From assembly GCA_019423725.1 (NCBI GenBank), contig JAHZAW010000040.1, positions 18,462 to 82,461 of the forward strand: a DNA stretch of 64,000 nt, given 5' to 3'. The stretch is from Clostridiales bacterium (GTDB lineage Bacteria > Bacillota > Clostridia > Lachnospirales > Anaerotignaceae). A program made the translations under genes and the position numbers. Under the pieces are notes generated by a model that was given only the letters and a program-made list of their open reading frames with translations, made no database searches and was not told the DNA's origin. Shown piece after piece: positions 1 through 8,157 of this stretch (position 1 is the first letter of the stretch; each line of letters begins with the position of its first letter).

Positions 1-1536
1 GACCTTAAAAACTCCAACAGAGCAGCTCGTATATCAGTTAAGCTCGTTTCCGAATCAGGTGTAGGAACTATCGCTGCCGGCGTTGCTAAGGCAGGTGCAC
101 AGGTAATACTTATTTCAGGTTATGATGGAGGAACAGGAGCTGCTCCTAAGAGTTCAATACATTCTGCTGGACTTCCCTGGGAACTTGGACTTGCTGAGAC
201 CCATCAGACACTTATAGAAAATGGACTCCGTTCAAGGGTCGTTATCGAGACAGATGGTAAGCTTATGAGCGGCCGTGATGTTGCCATCGCTTGTATGCTT
301 GGTGCAGAAGAATTCGGCTTTGCTACAGCTCCCCTGGTAACCATGGGCTGTGTAATGATGAGGGTCTGCAACCTTGATACATGCCCTGTCGGCATCGCTA
401 CACAGAACCCTGAACTCAGAAAGAGATTCAGAGGAAAACCTGAATATGTAATCAACTTTATGATGTTCATAGCTGAGGAACTCAGAGAGATCATGGCTAA
501 ATGCGGTGTTCGTACAGTAAACGAACTCGTAGGCCATACAGAATTCCTCAAAGTCAGAGAAAAGAAGGCAACAGAAGGTGCTGCCCTCGTTGATATGAGC
601 AAGATACTCTATAATCCTCATACAAAGGATGGAGATACTCATTTTGACCCTGCTAAGGTCTATGACTTCAAACTTGAGAATACAATAGATGAAAAGATTC
701 TTCTTAAGAAGTTCGCATCTTCTTTAAAGACAGGAGAAAAACAGAGAGTAGAAATAAAAGTTACAAGTACAGACCGTACACTTGGTACTATCCTTGGTTC
801 CGAGATAACAAAATCCCTTGGAACATCCGTTGAAGACGATACATTTACAGTTAAATGTCTTGGAGGCGGCGGACAGAGTTTCGGCGCATTTATTCCTAAG
901 GGTCTTACGATTGAACTTGAAGGCGACAGCAATGACTACTTCGGCAAAGGACTTTCAGGCGGAAAACTTATAGTATATCCTCCTAAGGGAAGCCGTTTCA
1001 AACCAGAAGAAAATATAATCATAGGCAACGTTGCCCTTTATGGCGCAACCAGCGGAAAAGCATTCATCAATGGTATTGCCGGTGAAAGATTCTGTGTAAG
1101 GAACTCTGGAGCCACAGCCGTTGTTGAAGGTGTCGGCGACCATGGATGCGAGTATATGACAGGCGGTACAGCCCTTATACTTGGAAAAACAGGCAAAAAC
1201 TTCGCTGCTGGTATGTCCGGAGGAATAGCCTATGTACTTGATGAAAATCATGATCTTTACCTTCGTGTCAACAAAGAGCTTGTAAATATCGAAACAGTAA
1301 GTGAAAAACACGATCTTGCTGAGATAAAACGCCTTATTACAGAACATGTAGAGGCAACAGGTTCTCCCCTTGGCAGACGTATTCTTGATAATTTCGATGA
1401 ATATTCTGATAAGTTCAAAAAGATCATGCCCGTTGACTATAACCATATGCTCCAGTCAATTTCTCAGATGGAAGAGAAAGGCATGTCAAGAGAACAGGCA
1501 GAAATCGAAGCTTTCTATATGAATACAGGCAGATAA
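1..1536 (+). CDS. gltB: Glutamate synthase large subunit, C-terminal part (partial at window start)
   Basis: The frame is open from base 1, so the gene starts outside the window; about 511 C-terminal residues are present. It belongs to the large subunit of glutamate synthase, which transfers ammonia released from glutamine onto 2-oxoglutarate. The visible part begins in the FMN-binding synthase domain (SGYDGGTGAAP, then GLPWELGLAETHQTL) and contains the 3Fe-4S cysteines in CNLDTCPVGIATQ. The rest is the C-terminal beta-helix domain rich in GG and GA repeats (for example GGGGQSFGAF and SGGKLIVYPP), ending in a short helical tail. gltD follows 13 bases downstream behind a strong AAGGAGG site, the usual gltBD operon. 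The family assignment is secure. Confidence 0.96.
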   Translation, partial: DLKNSNRAARISVKLVSESGVGTIAAGVAKAGAQVILISGYDGGTGAAPKSSIHSAGLPWELGLAETHQTLIENGLRSRVVIETDGKLMSGRDVAIACMLGAEEFGFATAPLVTMGCVMMRVCNLDTCPVGIATQNPELRKRFRGKPEYVINFMMFIAEELREIMAKCGVRTVNELVGHTEFLKVREKKATEGAALVDMSKILYNPHTKDGDTHFDPAKVYDFKLENTIDEKILLKKFASSLKTGEKQRVEIKVTSTDRTLGTILGSEITKSLGTSVEDDTFTVKCLGGGGQSFGAFIPKGLTIELEGDSNDYFGKGLSGGKLIVYPPKGSRFKPEENIIIGNVALYGATSGKAFINGIAGERFCVRNSGATAVVEGVGDHGCEYMTGGTALILGKTGKNFAAGMSGGIAYVLDENHDLYLRVNKELVNIETVSEKHDLAEIKRLITEHVEATGSPLGRRILDNFDEYSDKFKKIMPVDYNHMLQSISQMEEKGMSREQAEIEAFYMNTGR

Positions 1537-1549
1537 GGAGGAACTGAAC

Positions 1550-3040
1550 ATGGGAAAATCAACAGCATTTTTAGATTATAAATGAGAACTGAATCCTTCA
1601 ACGGATCCTAAAGTAAGAATAACTAACTTCAATGAATTTCATAAACAGATATCTGGCGAAAAGAGACGTCTGCAGGGTGCTAGATGCATGAACTGCGGTG
1701 TCCCCTTCTGCCAGTCGGGAATGATGCTCAACGGTATGGCTACAGGCTGTCCCCTTCATAACCTCATCCCCGAATGGAATGATGAGATATACAACAACAA
1801 CCTTGAGCACGCCCTTGCAAGGCTTTTAAAGACAAACAACTTCCCGGAATTTACCGGCCGTGTCTGCCCTGCCCTTTGCGAGGCAGCCTGCACCTGTGGT
1901 TTGAACGATACACCTGTAACGGTTAAGGAAAATGAGCTTTCACTTATCGAAAATGGTTTTGAAAACGGATATGTGAAACCCGTTATCCCTCCTGTCAGGT
2001 CCGATAAAAAAGTCGCTGTCATTGGTTCCGGACCTTCCGGCCTGGCAGCAGCTGATATGCTCAATAAACGCGGCCATAACGTTACCGTATTTGAGAAACA
2101 CGACCGTATCGGCGGACTTCTTATGTATGGCATACCTAATATGAAACTTGAGAAAGATATCGTAGAACGCAGAGTAAAACTTATGGAAGAAGAAGGCGTT
2201 ACATTCGTTACTAACGCTGATGTTGGAAATACAACGGATGCCAAAGAGATCCTCAATTCATTTGACGCCGTAATACTCTGCTGTGGTGCTGAAAATCCCA
2301 GAGATATAAACGCTCCCGGAAGAAATGAAACAAACGGCATATACTTTGCGGTAGATTTCCTTACAAGAAATACTAAGAGCCTTTTAGACTCAAACTTTGA
2401 AGATAAAAAGTATATTGATGTCAGAAATAAAAATGTAGTTATTGTCGGCGGCGGTGACACAGGAAACGACTGTACAGGAACAGCCATCAGACATTGCTGC
2501 AAATCCGTAACACAGATCGAAATGATGCCTAAGCTCCCCGATGAGAGGACGCCTCAGAACCCTTGGCCTCAGTGGCCCAGAGTATGCAAGACAGACTACG
2601 GCCAGGAAGAAGCCATAGCTGTATTTGGCCATGACCCCAGAGTTTATGAGACTACTATAAAAGAGATCATTCCCGATAAAAAAGGAAATCTTAAAGCTGT
2701 AAAGACCGTTAAGGTAAAACAGGAAAAGGACCCTGCAACAGGAGCTTTCTCAATGGTAGAAGTACCTGGCAGCGAAAAGATACTTGATGCTGATGTGCTT
2801 ATAATCGCCGCAGGATTCTTAGGAAGCAGGAAGTATATTTCTGAAGCCTTTGGAGTTGAGCTCAATCAGAGAACTAATGTAAAAACTGAAGAAGGTAAAT
2901 ATAAGACTAATGTTGAAAAGGTATTTACAGCAGGCGATATGCACAGAGGACAGTCTCTGGTCGTATGGGCCATAACAGAAGGCCGTGCCGCTGCTAAAGA
3001 AGTGGATGCCTATCTTATGGGCTATTCAAATATGGTTTAA
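1550..3040 (+). CDS. gltD: Glutamate synthase small subunit, reading frame interrupted by TGA at codon 12
   Basis: The small subunit passes electrons from NAD(P)H through FAD and Fe-S clusters to the large subunit. The natural start is ATG 1550, preceded by AAGGAGG and followed by MGKSTAFLDYK. A TGA stop occupies 1583-1585, where the family normally has Arg (FLxYxRE). The frame then continues without a break as ELNPSTDPKVRI into the Cys-rich N-domain, the FAD site (VAVIGSGPSGLAAADML), the NAD(P) site (VVIVGGGDTGNDC) and the C-terminal FAD motif (TAGDMHRGQSLVVWA). The first downstream ATG (1688, MNCGVPFCQSG) would give 450 residues but omits about 46, including the first cluster cysteine. An AGA-to-TGA change or a sequencing error are both possible. 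Other genes here end in TGA, so the code looks standard. Confidence 0.9.
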
Positions 3041-3078
3041 TATTGCCCCTAATTTATTTATTCATATATTTTCACCCG

Positions 3079-3110
3079 GGCCGGAAGGAGAAATCCTCCG
3101 GTCCTTTCAT
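3079..3110 (+). terminator. Rho-independent terminator after gltBD
   Basis: A hairpin with arms GGCCGGAAGGA and TCCTCCGGTCC around a GAAA loop is followed by TTTCATTTCTG. It lies 38 bases after the gltD stop and would end the gltBD transcript. Confidence 0.75.
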
Positions 3111-3194
3111 TTCTGATTTTATTTTTATATGGGATTTCTGCTTTTAATACGGCGGATATTAATATATACTAAAATTATAAAGGAGGTGCGGGAT

Positions 3195-3530
3195 ATGCAC
3201 AAAAAGTATAAGGTCTACAGTGTGTCACTGTCCATGCCTATGATACAGGAAAATATGGCCCCGGGCTGTACATCTGCCCTAAAGGATGGGATCGAACGTA
3301 AAAACATAAAAGTATTTGATGAGCTTTCGGAGGCTGAAAAGGAGCTTGAACGCCACACCTCCATGGTATATCCGCGTTTTGAATGCAGGAAGGCCTATTA
3401 TGAGGTCACGGAATGGTATCTTGATGAAATAACTTTAGATGAAAATGGCAGCGATATATCCTCAAGATGCCTGAAAAATGCAAAAATGGATCTATCCTAT
3501 GTAGAAGATCAAAATGATTATATGCCATAA
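3195..3530 (+). CDS. Uncharacterised small protein, 111 residues
   Basis: I do not recognise this protein. I chose ATG 3195 because AAGGAGGTG sits at the right distance upstream; an upstream in-frame ATG lacks such a site. The product is soluble, of mixed charge, with no signal peptide or membrane segment. It begins MHKKYKVYSVSLSMP, has a predicted helical acidic stretch (ELSEAEKELERHTS), and later YYEVTEWYLDEITLDE. It is flanked by terminators on both sides and so is probably a single-gene unit. No function is proposed. Confidence 0.7.
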   Translation: MHKKYKVYSVSLSMPMIQENMAPGCTSALKDGIERKNIKVFDELSEAEKELERHTSMVYPRFECRKAYYEVTEWYLDEITLDENGSDISSRCLKNAKMDLSYVEDQNDYMP

Positions 3531-3571
3531 AATATAACTTGTCCGCAGTGATTCAGTCAAAAACATTTTAT

Positions 3572-3609
3572 ACAAACGGCACAGCTTTTGCTGTGCTGTT
3601 TGTATTTTT
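3572..3609 (+). terminator. Rho-independent terminator
   Basis: Near-perfect 14-bp arms (ACAAACGGCACAGC and GCTGTGCTGTTTGT) surround a TTTT loop and are followed by ATTTTT. It lies after the 111-residue protein gene. The T-run on the plus side makes it a plus-strand terminator. Confidence 0.88.
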
Positions 3610-3687
3610 CCTGCTTAAATGAATATCATTCCGCATTCCCATAGAGTATCCTTACCTTTGCCCCATCATAAAAAGGAATAGGAATAC

Positions 3688-4212
3688 TTATTCCCTTCCC
3701 TGGTATTCACTTCTAATAATTTCAAACATATCTTCAGGACTTTCTTTGCATCCATTTTGAAGCCACAGCTTTATTATTTTAGTAATTCCAGCCTTAAAAA
3801 ATTCCATATGATATTCAATATATTTATTTTGGAAATGCTGTCTGGCAAGATCAACATCATAAGCAAATATTTTGTACTCATTGTCATATCCAAGTTTGAA
3901 ATATGTCTGATAAAATATCTGGTTGTCTTTAATATGCCGGAACAAATTTAGATAATCATCGTTATTAAAGCCCTGAGCCACCTTATACTTGTGTGATTCA
4001 AAGGTCTCATTTTCTAATTTATCCCTTATGGCATCTGCCAGCCCATATATATCCGTATAATTGGCATAAAAAGTTGTCCTGTTTAATCCAGCTCGTTTAC
4101 AAATATCTGATACACTGATCTTATCTAAATCCTTTGTCTGCAGCAATTCGATAAATGCTTTTTCGATGAGTTCCATGGACTGTTTTTTTCTCTTATTATT
4201 TACCGTATTCAT
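3688..4212 (-). CDS. TetR/AcrR-family transcriptional regulator
   Basis: This 174-residue protein has a typical TetR N-terminal helix-turn-helix (about residues 8-55: KAFIELLQTKDLDKISVSDICKRAGLNRTTFYANYTDI, in which the core is VSDICKRAGLNRTTFY). A helical C-terminal domain of the kind found in small clostridial and lactobacillar TetR proteins follows. It is transcribed divergently from a small membrane protein gene, with a 122-base gap holding one strong promoter and two copies of a palindrome, so it most likely represses that gene and itself. The ligand is unknown. A ribosome-binding site (GGAG) precedes the ATG. Confidence 0.9.
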   Translation of the reverse strand: MNTVNNKRKKQSMELIEKAFIELLQTKDLDKISVSDICKRAGLNRTTFYANYTDIYGLADAIRDKLENETFESHKYKVAQGFNNDDYLNLFRHIKDNQIFYQTYFKLGYDNEYKIFAYDVDLARQHFQNKYIEYHMEFFKAGITKIIKLWLQNGCKESPEDMFEIIRSEYQGRE

Positions 4213-4229
4213 AAAAATCTCCTTTATCC

Positions 4230-4241
4230 CAACACTTGTTG
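4230..4241. promoter_or_regulatory. Operator palindrome copy 1 (CAACA-N2-TGTTG)
   Basis: The sequence CAACA-CT-TGTTG is a perfect 5-bp-arm palindrome immediately upstream of the TetR gene ribosome-binding site. The same core recurs at 4298-4309 on the other side of the promoter. Two matching palindromes between a TetR gene and its divergent neighbour are the classic arrangement for autoregulation. Confidence 0.6.
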
Positions 4242-4253
4242 ATAAATTGATGA

Positions 4254-4282
4254 TTGTTTTCCCTTTTGGTAAACATTATACT
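4254..4282 (+). promoter_or_regulatory. Promoter of the membrane-protein cassette
   Basis: A -35 element TTGTTT (4254-4259) and a -10 element TATACT (4277-4282) are separated by 17 bp and point to the gene at 4335. Operator copy 2 lies at the expected transcription start, where a bound repressor would block initiation or escape. Confidence 0.6.
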
Positions 4283-4293
4283 TTGTTTGTAAT

Positions 4294-4313
4294 AAAACAA
4301 CAACTGTTGTTTT
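4294..4313. promoter_or_regulatory. Operator palindrome copy 2 (extended)
   Basis: AAAACAACA-AC-TGTTGTTTT is a 9-bp-arm perfect inverted repeat with a 2-bp centre. It contains the same CAACA-N2-TGTTG core as copy 1, 68 bp away. It sits just after the -10 element and before the GGAGGTGG site of the gene at 4335. It is the likely main binding site of the adjacent TetR protein. Confidence 0.65.
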
Positions 4314-4334
4314 AATATTTTGGAGGTGGTATAA

Positions 4335-4706
4335 ATGAAAAAAAGCAGTTTTATTGCAATGGTACTTGGAACTATCAGTGCCGTGTTATTTGCCCTTGGT
4401 ATGTGTATGGCACTGATACAAGACTGGGACGCGTTCAGGCCCGGCATTATATTTGGCTGTATCGGCCTTATTCTTGGTTTTATAACACTGGCTGTATGGA
4501 GAAAAATGGAACATAAACAGCCGATACACATTACTGGAAAGGCAGTTTTGAGTGTCATCATCGGTGTGGCAGGTGCTCTGGCCCTGGGCGTAGGCATGTG
4601 CTTTACCATGGTATGGGGAAAAATGACACTGGGGATTGTTGTTGGCCTAATAGGCATCATTGTCCTGCTCAGTCTTATACCCTTAACGAAAGGTATAAAA
4701 GATTGA
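4335..4706 (+). CDS. Small integral membrane protein, four predicted helices
   Basis: This 123-residue protein has four hydrophobic segments of membrane-spanning length (roughly residues 5-28, 35-55, 66-88 and 95-115), separated by short polar loops such as WRKMEHKQPIH. There is no signal peptide cleavage site or known catalytic motif. It starts at ATG 4335 after GGAGGTGG. It is divergent from a TetR regulator and is followed by a 63-residue amphipathic protein. I read the three as one regulated cassette of the kind seen in many Gram-positive genomes, perhaps an envelope-stress or efflux accessory, but no function can be deduced. Confidence 0.75.
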   Translation: MKKSSFIAMVLGTISAVLFALGMCMALIQDWDAFRPGIIFGCIGLILGFITLAVWRKMEHKQPIHITGKAVLSVIIGVAGALALGVGMCFTMVWGKMTLGIVVGLIGIIVLLSLIPLTKGIKD

Positions 4707-4816
4707 TCGTCAGTACCATTTTGAAAATCTTAAAATAAGAATATATTCATAAATAAAGGTGCTTGTTCATTATGGTGCATTGACCATATGAGATCATCAG
4801 GAAAGGAGAATAGTTC

Positions 4817-5008
4817 ATGGCAAGATCAAAGCTTATTAAAGCAAACGAAAAAATAGAAAAAAAGGTAGTTGAAACATACAAAAAAATCGAAGATGCTGTT
4901 GTAGACGGATATACGAAAATCGAGGATTCATTTGTTGACCGTTATCTTACAAAGGATGATGAATCCATCAAAGATGCAAAGGAAAGGATAAACAAAAAGC
5001 AGCTGTAA
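4817..5008 (+). CDS. Small amphipathic helical protein, 63 residues
   Basis: The protein (MARSKLIKANEKIEKKVV...) is almost entirely predicted amphipathic helix, built on imperfect 11- to 15-residue repeats with the pattern YxKIEDxxVDxY (YKKIEDAVVDGY, then YTKIEDSFVDRY). An AAGGAG site precedes its ATG. The repeats suggest a membrane-surface or coiled-coil peptide rather than an enzyme. It follows the TetR-controlled membrane protein by 110 bases on the same strand, with no terminator between, so it is likely co-transcribed. Similar small proteins often accompany TetR genes in Clostridia and Lactobacillales; their role is not established. Confidence 0.72.
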   Translation: MARSKLIKANEKIEKKVVETYKKIEDAVVDGYTKIEDSFVDRYLTKDDESIKDAKERINKKQL

Positions 5009-5171
5009 AACTAATAGACTGGTTCAGTATTATCATAAATATAAATGGCCAAACCGGCGTTTTTATCTATTATCAAATACCATAAGAAAATAAAAAGCCA
5101 TTGATATATTAACAGCAGATCTGATTCAATATGGTTCCAGAGCTTATTGTCCAGCCATAAAAAATACAAAA

Positions 5172-5203
5172 AAGCAGGCAGGAGTTTTTTCTCCTGCCCG
5201 CTT
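5172..5203. terminator. Bidirectional hairpin terminator
   Basis: Arms AAGCAGGCAGGAG and CTCCTGCCCGCTT (one wobble) flank a TTTTTT loop. An A-rich tract precedes it, which gives a T-run on the minus strand. It lies between convergent units: the amphipathic-protein gene and the pspC-radC operon. Confidence 0.75.
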
Positions 5204-5223
5204 GATACTTCAATTTTTTTGAA

Positions 5224-5271
5224 ATACCCATTCATATGGTCATAGATGCTGACTTATGGGTATCTTTTTTT
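5224..5271 (+). terminator. Second plus-strand terminator
   Basis: Arms ATACCCAT (5224-5231) and ATGGGTAT (5256-5263) are followed by CTTTTTTTATTTTT. This is a weaker, longer-loop hairpin directly before the end of the convergent pspC gene. Confidence 0.5.
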
Positions 5272-5283
5272 ATTTTTCTTTTA

Positions 5284-5502
5284 TTATTTTTCCCTGTACT
5301 CAGCGTCTATGGTTCCGTCATCTTCAGGAATGATGAACGCACAGACAATATAAAGGATGAGGAACAGTCCGTAAAACAATGTTCCAAGCACCCACAGTAC
5401 CCTTACTACGGTAACATCGATGCCGATATAATCAGCAACACCAAGACATACACCGGATATTTTTCTTCCCTCTTTAGGTCTAACAAGTTTTTTATCCTTC
5501 AT
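5284..5502 (-). CDS. PspC-domain membrane protein
   Basis: This 72-residue PspC-family protein starts KDKKLVRPKEGRKISGVCLGVADYIGIDVTVVRVLW and then has a hydrophobic helix (VLGTLFYGLFLILYIVCAFIIP) before a short acidic tail. PspC domains are small inner-membrane modules tied to phage-shock or envelope-stress responses. I chose the ATG at 5502 because AAGGAG lies 9 bases upstream; the longer in-frame start has no good site. The gene begins 13 bases after radC ends, on the same strand, and appears to be the last gene of that operon. Confidence 0.85.
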   Translation of the reverse strand: MKDKKLVRPKEGRKISGVCLGVADYIGIDVTVVRVLWVLGTLFYGLFLILYIVCAFIIPEDDGTIDAEYREK

Positions 5503-5515
5503 AATTGTCATCTCC

Positions 5516-6196
5516 TTACTCAGACAAAACATTGTCATCTTTAAAACTATAGTATTTACCGTCAGCGACGATAATATGATCCGCAAGATCTATCTTTATG
5601 GCAGATAAGGCCTTACGGCAGTCAACAGTAAATCTAATATCTTCATAGGATGGTCTTATGCTGCCGCTTGGATGGTTATGCATAAGTATTATGTTGGACG
5701 CGTCGGTCTTAACAGCTATTTCAACGATTTTTCTTACGTCAACATAAACTGATCCGGCCATTCCGCTGGATACTTCCACGCATTTTATAACAGCCATGGA
5801 GTTATTCAAACAAACCACATAAAGCTTTTCAATATTTATGCCATTCAAATATGATAAGGCATACTCACCGGCAATGGCTGTTTTATTGAGCACAACATTT
5901 CTATCCCATTTTTCAATGGACATCCTTCTGTTTATCTCGCCTATGAGCGAAAATAATGTGGCAGCATTAAGGCTTATGCCGCACATATCTGATATGGACC
6001 TTGGATCGGAATTTACAAGTCTTGTAATAGAGCCGCCAAATTCATTCAGCACCCTATGGGCCGTTTCATTCATGTCTCTTCTGGGATATGCATAATAAAG
6101 AAGCATCTCTATTATCTCATGGTCATTGAAACTCTGGCCGCCATACTCGATGTATTTACTTCTCATTCTTTCCCTGTGTCCATCATGTACGCCCAT
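5516..6196 (-). CDS. radC: RadC-family (JAB/MPN domain) protein
   Basis: This 226-residue protein has the RadC layout: an N-terminal helix-hairpin-helix-like region (DHEIIEMLLYYAYPRRDMNETAHRVL), then a JAB/MPN metalloprotease-like domain with HNHPSG (about residues 173-178) and the downstream Asp of the zinc site (LADHIIVADG). The biochemical function of RadC is unsettled; older claims of a DNA-repair role are not well supported. The region around residue 100 is more divergent than in typical RadC. It overlaps nothing, follows the DUF402 gene by 3 bases, and is part of the minus-strand operon 5284-9607. Confidence 0.88.
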   Translation of the reverse strand: MGVHDGHRERMRSKYIEYGGQSFNDHEIIEMLLYYAYPRRDMNETAHRVLNEFGGSITRLVNSDPRSISDMCGISLNAATLFSLIGEINRRMSIEKWDRNVVLNKTAIAGEYALSYLNGINIEKLYVVCLNNSMAVIKCVEVSSGMAGSVYVDVRKIVEIAVKTDASNIILMHNHPSGSIRPSYEDIRFTVDCRKALSAIKIDLADHIIVADGKYYSFKDDNVLSE

Positions 6197-6199
6197 ATA

Positions 6200-6679
6200 T
6201 TATGCCCTCGTATCAAAATACTCCCTGGTCATATCCTTCCATTTACCGCTGTACACCAGCTCAAGGAGCTTATCCAGCTTAACAAGAAGTTCCTTGACCG
6301 TATCTTCGTTTATAAGTTTTTCATCAAGCGCCTCAGCGACCTCTCCAACGTCTACGACTTCAACAAAGCCGCTTGGATATATTTTAACATCAACCAGAAG
6401 ATCCGTAAATATCCATGTATTCTCTTCCTTCTGATACTCACTGTTTATTATATCGCAGTAATAATAAACGACTTCACCGTTATCCTTCATAAATTTGCTT
6501 ATCTTATATCCTTCGTTCATAAAAGTATATGAGATACCCTTTGAAAATTCCTTTTTAGGCTTAAAAGTATTCCATTTAGTAACTATAACATCATCTGTTA
6601 TAAGCAGAATCTCATCGTCATTAAGGGATTTTATCTCAAGGGGTATATATCTTTTTCTATAAAGCAAAGGTTTCTCCAT
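6200..6679 (-). CDS. DUF402-family protein
   Basis: This 159-residue soluble protein resembles the DUF402 (FomD/YgaC-like) fold. It has a beta-rich N-terminal half, with WNTFKPKKEFSKGISYTF, then the VYYYCDIINSEYQKEENTWIFTDLLVDVKIYPSG core in which YYYCDI and DLLVDV are the family-typical strands with acidic metal ligands. The C-terminus is helical. Members are proposed phosphatases or nucleotide hydrolases, but the substrate here is unknown. It is tightly spaced with radC downstream. Confidence 0.75.
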   Translation of the reverse strand: MEKPLLYRKRYIPLEIKSLNDDEILLITDDVIVTKWNTFKPKKEFSKGISYTFMNEGYKISKFMKDNGEVVYYYCDIINSEYQKEENTWIFTDLLVDVKIYPSGFVEVVDVGEVAEALDEKLINEDTVKELLVKLDKLLELVYSGKWKDMTREYFDTRA

Positions 6680-6699
6680 AAATTTCTCCCCCGTAAATA

Positions 6700-8151
6700 T
6701 TATTCATTAGTAGTCTGGCTGCTGGTCTGGTCCTGGCCTGAATTCTGTCCTGAACTCTGGCCTGAAGCGACAGACGCACTTAATGTATCGATGCTGTTCT
6801 GGGCATTGGCAGCCTGAGAAGACTTAGGATAGTCATTAACTACTTTCTGATAATATGATATGGCTGTGGCAGTCTCTCCCTTGGCCTCAGCTATCTTTCC
6901 TAAATAATATATCACATCGCCTGCATAGTCCTCATCAGTTATCAGATCAAGACAGTCATTTAAGGATTTTTCAGCATCATCATAGTTGCCGGCAAGATAA
7001 TACATCTTTCCTTCGCTGTAAAGATCCTCAGCAGCCTTGGCAAATGTCTGCTCCCTGACTGTATCATACATTGCTATATCCTCATCGGACATATCACTTA
7101 TATCCACATCTTTTACAAGCAGAGCAGCTTCCTTATATTCACCATTGGCAAGCAGAGCGTATGCTTTGCTGACATTTCCTATCTTTGTCTGTAATGCGAC
7201 GGATTCCTTGTATTTTTCAACTTCTTCCTTAAGCTGTGCATTTTCATTGAGCACATCATCATAGCTGGCGCTTCCATCACCGCCGTTATATGACTCATAA
7301 TTCTCAAGAGTAGTCTTAAGGTCGTTTATGGTCTTGTTCTTGCTCTCAAGCATCGTCGGGAAGGCAAGGGCAAGAAGTACCGCTGCGGCACATACGACAC
7401 CGCCGGCAAAGGATATTATCTCCTGCTTTCCTATAATGCTCCTTCCTGAATCCTTATAGGCAAGACGCCTCTTTCTTCTTGATACCGAGTCTTCTTCTCC
7501 TACCTTGACATCGGCGGCATTATTCCCCGCAGATACCTTGCTCACCGGAGTTATCTCCTGCATATATCTTAAAGCTGTAGGGTTCTTCTTATCAAGATAA
7601 AGCACCCTCTTTACAAAGGGCTCAGCAGCTGAGTTGTTGCCGCTTGCCATATTGCAGAGCGCAGCCAGGTTATAAGCGTCAACAAGTTTTGAATTATATG
7701 ATATCGCTTTCTTAAGCTGAATAAGAGCAAGGTCCTCACTGTGCTGTCCGATATACTGTATGGCAAGATTATACAGCCTCAGGGCATCATTCATTTTCTC
7801 AAGATCCCTTGCGTTTTTCTGAAGTTTTTCCATGTATTCAGAAGCGGTTTTATCGTTTTTATTAAGGTTTGAGCTCATGACCCATTCCTTCAGCGCATCA
7901 GCGACAAGTCCCTTTTCATAATATACAAGTCCAAGGAGATTTCTTGCTTTGGTGTTAAATTTATTCACCATTATGCTCTTTTTTAAGTTCTCAATGGCAC
8001 CTGTCAGATCTCTTTCATTGGCGCACTTAAGTCCGGCATTATAAAGTTTGTCGGAAATCGTCCTTGTCTTATTGTATAAAATGATGTCCGTTCCACAGTC
8101 CGGACAAATATTGCCGCTTTTAAATATGTATCCACAAACTGGACATTTCAC
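6700..8151 (-). CDS. Zinc-ribbon, TPR-repeat membrane protein
   Basis: The 483-residue product has an N-terminal zinc ribbon (CPVCGYIFKSGNICPDCG, residues 3-20), several TPR motifs (for example ALKEWVMSSNLNKNDKTA and ALIQLKKAISYNSKLVDAYNLAALC), one transmembrane helix (around residues 250-268, GGVVCAAAVLLALAFPTM), a coiled-coil stretch, then a second set of TPRs (MYYLAGNYDDAEKSLNDCL, then IYYLGKIAEAKGETATAISYYQKVV) and a Ser/Gln-rich tail. The start is GTG (8151) with AAGGAG upstream. The arrangement predicts cytoplasmic zinc ribbon and TPRs, with the second TPR set outside the cell. The function is unknown; it is probably a scaffold. Confidence 0.72.
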   Translation of the reverse strand: MKCPVCGYIFKSGNICPDCGTDIILYNKTRTISDKLYNAGLKCANERDLTGAIENLKKSIMVNKFNTKARNLLGLVYYEKGLVADALKEWVMSSNLNKNDKTASEYMEKLQKNARDLEKMNDALRLYNLAIQYIGQHSEDLALIQLKKAISYNSKLVDAYNLAALCNMASGNNSAAEPFVKRVLYLDKKNPTALRYMQEITPVSKVSAGNNAADVKVGEEDSVSRRKRRLAYKDSGRSIIGKQEIISFAGGVVCAAAVLLALAFPTMLESKNKTINDLKTTLENYESYNGGDGSASYDDVLNENAQLKEEVEKYKESVALQTKIGNVSKAYALLANGEYKEAALLVKDVDISDMSDEDIAMYDTVREQTFAKAAEDLYSEGKMYYLAGNYDDAEKSLNDCLDLITDEDYAGDVIYYLGKIAEAKGETATAISYYQKVVNDYPKSSQAANAQNSIDTLSASVASGQSSGQNSGQDQTSSQTTNE

Positions 8152-8157
8152 GGCAAT

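Noticed and set aside
1583..1585. TGA as recoded sense codon (alternative genetic code or selenocysteine)
   Set aside because: Several intact genes here end in TGA (spoVT, dapA, dapB, the Nudix gene), and the family has Arg, not Cys, at this position. A nonsense mutation or error is simpler.
5236..5544. Plus-strand open frame of 102 codons over pspC and radC ends
   Set aside because: It runs through a terminator and antisense to a recognised PspC gene, without a ribosome-binding site.
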